DNA of 64,000 bases, taken from NCBI GenBank assembly GCA_025331125.1, contig JAOALB010000009.1, positions 409,401-473,400 of the forward strand. Direction: 5' to 3'. The DNA comes from Mycogone perniciosa. Taxonomy: Eukaryota; Ascomycota; Sordariomycetes; Hypocreales; Hypocreaceae. A program made the position numbers and the translations under genes. How positions within the stretch are numbered: the stretch's first letter is position 1; the number at the start of each line of letters is the position of its first letter. The notes beneath the pieces are model-generated. The model made no database searches. It worked only from the letters and a program-made list of their open reading frames with translations, and was not told where the DNA came from. Shown piece after piece: positions 59,718-64,000 of this stretch.

Positions 59718-61017
59718 CCAAGGCATATGCATGCGCAGCCATGGCCCTGGCCGCTGTCAGTGTCTGAGGCGCCCACGCCAACCGCATGGAACTCACAGAG
59801 ACAACAGCGCAGCCATCCCACGAGAAGGGCATGGAGTGTTACACCTCAACCGCCGGCAGGAGGTGCATTATTCGTTATATCTTTTTCTCTCTGTCTCTGT
59901 GGAGCTCGCTCCAGAGTCGTTGATGATTGCTCGACTGCTCTCCCTCCCAGTCAGTCTTCTCCTCCCCTGCCCATCTCATCATCTCCCGAAACCGCCACGG
60001 CCACGGAGCAGACCCAGCACAGCGAACAACACCCCGTCGACTTACGCCATTACTACTACTACTACCGAGTACTACTCGTATTATTATTATTACTACTACG
60101 AGTACTCCGTATATTACTAGCCATTGTGAGCCAGCCGCGCTTGTTTCGGGGCCTCCTGCAATAGCTGTATCTATTTCTCCGGCTCCTCGGCGCGTCTGAT
60201 GGTCGATAGCTGCCCCCTCATAAGCATATGCACCGCACCGTCCGCCCCCGCCGTGTCTCCATCTACTATTACCCCTGCAGCTGCGAGTACTGCCGCGCTT
60301 GGCTCCTATCACCCACCTAGTAGGCGGGTGTTGGCTCAAACCTCAACAACACACGCAACCTTCAAGTGCATCTTAGCCTACTGCTATATTAGCTGGAACC
60401 ACTGCCCCGAGAGCAGGCTCATACAATCACGGCTGTTCTGCCCCGTCCGTCTCTGCTCAGCATCTTCGGCTTCTCTTGTTATCCACTGTTGCACCACCAC
60501 CCGCCTGCCTGCCTTGTGTGAGGTTGAGCAAACATTACCCGTCGTAACTTCTTCTTGTTTACCCCCCTCTCCCCTGCCTAGGCCTTTGTGACCCGCTAGA
60601 CTCTCGAGCCATCGACTCTGACTCCTACCTCCTCCGTCGTCTGTCCTCATGCCGTAGTAGTTGAAGGAAGAAACCGCAAAGTTCATCATCAGTCTGGCCT
60701 GAGGACGGCCTTCCTTCAAGCTGCTCATCAGTGTCAGTCCGTCCCGCCTCTCTGACACCGAGCATTTGTTTCTTCAACTTTGGCTCACCCTCTCTCGTTT
60801 AAAACAAAGCTCTTTCTGGATGGACACGTTTCTGGTTGCCTGAACTCCTCTCTTTCTCATCGCTCTAGCAGGGCTCGCTGTCACCGCTTCCGGTCGCTTA
60901 CCATTATCATCCACATATGATTCTAAACACTTTAGACACGACGAAAACCACGTCACTCATATGTTTCGATCGCTAGCCAGTCATATCATATCCACCACGC
61001 ATTATAGATAATACCGG

Positions 61018-61047
61018 CTCACACACAAACACACACACACACACACA

Positions 61048-61080
<33 letters not shown>
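61018..61080. repeat. AC/TC compound microsatellite
   Basis: About 15 AC units (one interruption) followed by about 14 TC units, ending 43 bp before the ATG at 61123, so probably in the transcribed leader. Very likely length-variable between strains. Confidence 0.9.
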
Positions 61081-61081
<1 letters not shown>

Positions 61082-61122
61082 ATCACACACCTGCAAACAC
61101 CCAGAATATCATATCCACCACC

Positions 61123-63263
61123 ATGGTCTATCAAGTGAAGCCCTCCAGGGGTTGTCAGATGTGCCGCACCAGGAGGATCAAGGTAGGCCTTTGCCCTTTT
61201 TCCGGCATGGAGTCACTCACTAAACTCTCCTTCTCCCAGTGTGACGAGACAAAACCCACATGCAAGCAGTGCGCCAAGTCCCGCAGGCAGTGCCCTGGAT
61301 ACAAGGATGAGTTCGATCTGGTATTTCGTAACGAAACTCAGGCAACAGAGAGGAGGGCACAGAGAGCTTCTAGGAAGGCCCTGCAGCAAAAGATGACCAA
61401 AGACGTGGTTGCTTCCTCATCTGACTCCTTATCACCAACTTCCTCGCTATCCTCGATTTCGTCCATGTCATCCTCGTCCAGCATATCTACGCTAACCTCC
61501 CTTGCCTCACGACGACCTCTTTGGTTGTCAATGCACTCATTATCCAAGCAACCCCAACTCAACGTAGATGACAGAGCGGCTTGTCACTTCATCTCCAACT
61601 ACGTTCTTGTCCCGAAGCAAGGAACTACACGCGGTTTCCTCGAATATGTTCTCCCTCTGTTAAAAGTTGAAGAGGTTGCCCCTCACTTCAAGGCCGCCTT
61701 CGAAGCCTGCGCTACGGCATCTTTCGCCAACCATTCACACCCCGCCCCGGATCTTGAAAAGTTGGCCGTGTACAAGTACACAAAAGCTTTATCAGCCACT
61801 TATAGAGCCTTGCAAAATCCAGTAACCTTCAGACAAGACGCTACATTGGCATCGATTCTTCTCTTGGGACTTTTCGAGAACATCACAGCCAAACAGCTGG
61901 GTATGCTGGCTTGGGGGTCACATATCGAAGGTGCTATTCAACTAGTCAAGAGCAGAGGCAGAAAGCAGCTACGAACGAAAACTGGCGTTGCCCTGTTCAT
62001 TGCCGTCCGAACACAGATGGTGAGCCAACTTCTGCTATGTAGTTCCCCTCATCGTGGTATTCGCCAATATCACTAACCGCATACCCCTTTAGATAATTCA
62101 TACACTCAGCACCGCGAAACCACCATTGATGGATCTTAAATGGTGGGTTAATGAAGATTCTGTCAGAGATCAGTACGCATCGCAATGTCAAAAGTTCAAC
62201 ATTCAAACCGGGGAGATCAGAGCAGAGGTTAATCGCCTCTTGAGTGAACTTCCCCGTAATTTAGAAAGCATTCAAGTGATGCAGGACTTGATAAGGAAGG
62301 CTCAAGCAGTAGACCTTGAGTGTGTGAAGTGGGCCCAGTCACTGCCCAACTCATTTCAGTGCAGGACAGTCGCCTGGGAGGATAGTGTTCCTCAGGGTGA
62401 CTACGCCAAGGCCGAAGTCTTCCCAGGTCGAGTTGATGCTTTCCAAGATCTGTGGGTGGCGAGTGTGTGGAATATGATGCGATGCTCACGAATGATACTG
62501 GCGTCCATAGTGGTCCGGTGCGCGGCTTGGGTTTGTTCACCGGTAGACTACCGGACGACACCAGAGTACTCTGCAGCGACAAGAATATGCGTTGAGAACA
62601 TTACTGACATCATTGCTTCGGTTCCGTACCAACTTGGTTGGTTCATTAAACGCAAACACCTTCTTCAACATACTAGTGCCTCGACATTTGGTTGCGGGGA
62701 GGAGGATAGTCTGAAAAGTCTCTCGGGATACTTCTTGACCTGGCCCCTGGCTTGCATCTATGGGCAAGATTACACCACTGATAGTCAGCGGGCTTGGATA
62801 AAAGGACGTCTTAACCACATTGGAACACAGCTCGGCGTCCGCTATGCCTTGATGCTTGGTGAGGTATGAAACTCATGATCATGACTGCTGCTTGTACGGT
62901 TGGTTAACGGTAGAAACTTGAACTCAGTTGCATGTTCGGATTCCGTCCATGCTTATCCGACGGGACGGATTGGTTACGAATCGGTCGACCAATTTCGAAA
63001 AGCTCCTCTCGACAAGGTCGGCAAACCCGTTGGGGGATTCCCCGACACATCCGGCGGGGCCATTAGAGCACGCGATGCAGTCGGAGATGGTTGAGCGCCA
63101 GAAGGCCGAGCTAGTCAATAAGGTGATGGGTAACTCGGGCGTCATTGATAAGTGGACTGCTAAGACTTGGCTGCAGATGCAGCATATCTCAGCACAGCCA
63201 CCATCACACGATGACGACCATGTTGGCTCAGGGGAGATTGGAGGCTTGATCAATCCAAGGTAA
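61123..63263 (+). CDS. Zn2Cys6 binuclear-cluster transcription factor
   Basis: DNA-binding regulator with an N-terminal fungal zinc cluster. Exons 61123-61182, 61240-62019, 62093-62863 and 62928-63263 keep frame and give 648 residues. Removing the 57-bp intron (61183-61239) yields CQMCRTRRIKC followed by DETKPTCKQCAKSRRQC, a full C-x2-C-x6-C-x6-C-x2-C-x6-C cluster. A Ser-rich linker (SLSPTSSLSSISSMSSSSSI) follows, then a helical region seen in fungal-specific regulators (LEYVLPLLKVEEVAPHFKAA, ASILLLGLFENI, WGSHIEGAIQLVKSRG). The target genes are unknown; neighbours give no pathway hint. Translating straight through intron 1 leaves no stop (see findings). Confidence 0.93.
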
Positions 63264-64000
63264 AGTGAAAATCGGTAAAGATGGGTCAGAAAGGCAACGA
63301 AGCAGCTGTCTTGGACTAATCTCGAGTTTTCATGTCGATGAGGAGACGCAAGTAAATTGGGTTCATGGCACTATCTCTGGGTGCAAATTAGCGTTCAGAT
63401 CATGCATACATTGACATGTACGGTAGGAGCATCAGCGTGGGTTGACTCGAGTAGTTTTACGTCTTTGGATATGTACGGGCTATGGGGCCTCTCCGCTCGT
63501 ACTACAGCGAATATCACCACATTATGGTATTTGGCGTTGCTCTTTCACTACCATGATGGTTTCCGGATGCCAAAGGGAGGGGCCGAATGAAATGCATTGT
63601 GGCAGTTCAAGTACTCCATAGAGATGATCAGATTAATTCAGCGTGACAGACAAATAAATGATGGAATCATGACACGTGAGATGGCCAACGTGACCTTTTG
63701 CAAGCAAGCTGATACCGATCCTTGTAATTCAGAGCAAAGTAGGTAGAAATGCAATATTCCCAAACTCCAACCCAAGTCCTATGCTTGGCCGCTTTTACTG
63801 CATATGTCCCATGTTGTATCTGGGTTCACAATCTCGGGTATATTATCCTTGTTTAGATGGGATTCGGATGTCATTTTTTTCTTGATTCATTCTTTTCATC
63901 GTACCCTCTTCTTCCTGTTACACAAACATAGTTCATTAGTTGAAAAGGATCACAAGGAGCGCGCGTGGGGGGAGGGGGGGGGGGGTTCCGGGCGGCCCAA
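63264..64000. other. 3' flank and window end with G-run
   Basis: No gene supported; a 77-codon frame at 63357-63590 shows no motif. The final about 35 bases are a G-rich run (GTGGGGGGAGGGGGGG...) unlike anything else here, possibly a contig-end artefact. Confidence 0.5.

Larger units (their letters stand above)
56777..61122. promoter_or_regulatory. 4.3-kb intergenic region and long 5' leader of the Zn2Cys6 gene
   Basis: No supported gene. It carries motif clusters at 58182, 58704-58816, 59687-59717 and 60045-60117 and a long dinucleotide repeat next to the following gene (61018-61080). Open frames, even the 253-codon one at 59403-60164, are Ser/Pro/Leu low-complexity with no family motif. 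From about 59.9 kb onward the sequence is pyrimidine-rich and is probably a long promoter and leader of the regulator gene. Confidence 0.45.

Noticed and set aside
59403..60164. 253-codon plus-strand frame
   Set aside because: Low-complexity Ser/Pro/Leu/Tyr with YYYYY and LLLLLL runs made by TAC/TAT repeats; no domain, no supporting splice pattern.

Overview
The window is nuclear DNA of a filamentous ascomycete fungus, most likely a sordariomycete; the class is inferred from the gene set and style, not proven. Genes are split by short introns (mostly 50-240 bp) with GTRAGT-like donors, CTAAC/CTGAC-like branch sites and YAG acceptors. Products include families typical of filamentous fungi: an ApsB/Mto1-type spindle-pole protein with CM1 and PACT-like regions, a Zn2Cys6 regulator, a Ser/Thr/Pro-rich cell-surface protein, a metacaspase and an Lro1-type acyltransferase. 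I see no rRNA or convincing tRNA gene, no intact transposon, no CRISPR array and no virus-like gene.

Twenty protein genes are supported, almost all with intron-exon structures that keep frame. Left to right: 5'-truncated UCH37-type deubiquitinase (+), FBXO21-like F-box/SirB1/YccV protein (-), ApsB-like protein (+), metacaspase (-), GNAT acetyltransferase (-), REX-type 3'-5' RNA exonuclease (+), an unrecognised 530-residue protein (-), single-pass Ser/Thr/Pro-rich membrane protein (+), Whi5/Nrm1-type G1/S repressor (-), zinc metallopeptidase with C-terminal jacalin domain (+), phosphatidylserine synthase (+), Gar1 (-), Slm1/Ask10-type PH protein (-), Ldb17/SPIN90/Dip1 homologue (-), phospholipid:diacylglycerol acyltransferase (-), NatC catalytic subunit Naa30/Mak3 (+), BLES03/DUF1917 protein (-), diphthine methylesterase Dph7 (+), exportin-5/Msn5 (+) and a Zn2Cys6 transcription factor (+).

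Most of this is conserved housekeeping content with no operon-like or biosynthetic clustering. Loose themes are lipid metabolism and membrane signalling (Cho1, Lro1, Slm1-like), actin and microtubule organisation (Ldb17, ApsB) and RNA or translation factors (Gar1, REX, Dph7, exportin-5, Naa30).

The non-coding part is large: gene-poor stretches at about 11.1-13.3, 18.6-20.8, 25.7-30.4, 40.4-42.3 and 56.8-61.1 kb. These carry many copies of a short palindromic motif (GTACGGAGTAC or GTACGAAGTAC and variants), which I did not see in any exon, plus microsatellites. The most interesting observations are this motif family, an MCB/SCB-like cluster lying 3' of the Whi5 homologue, a jacalin-metallopeptidase without an obvious signal peptide, splice sites likely to give in-frame protein variants, and the unrecognised conserved-looking protein.
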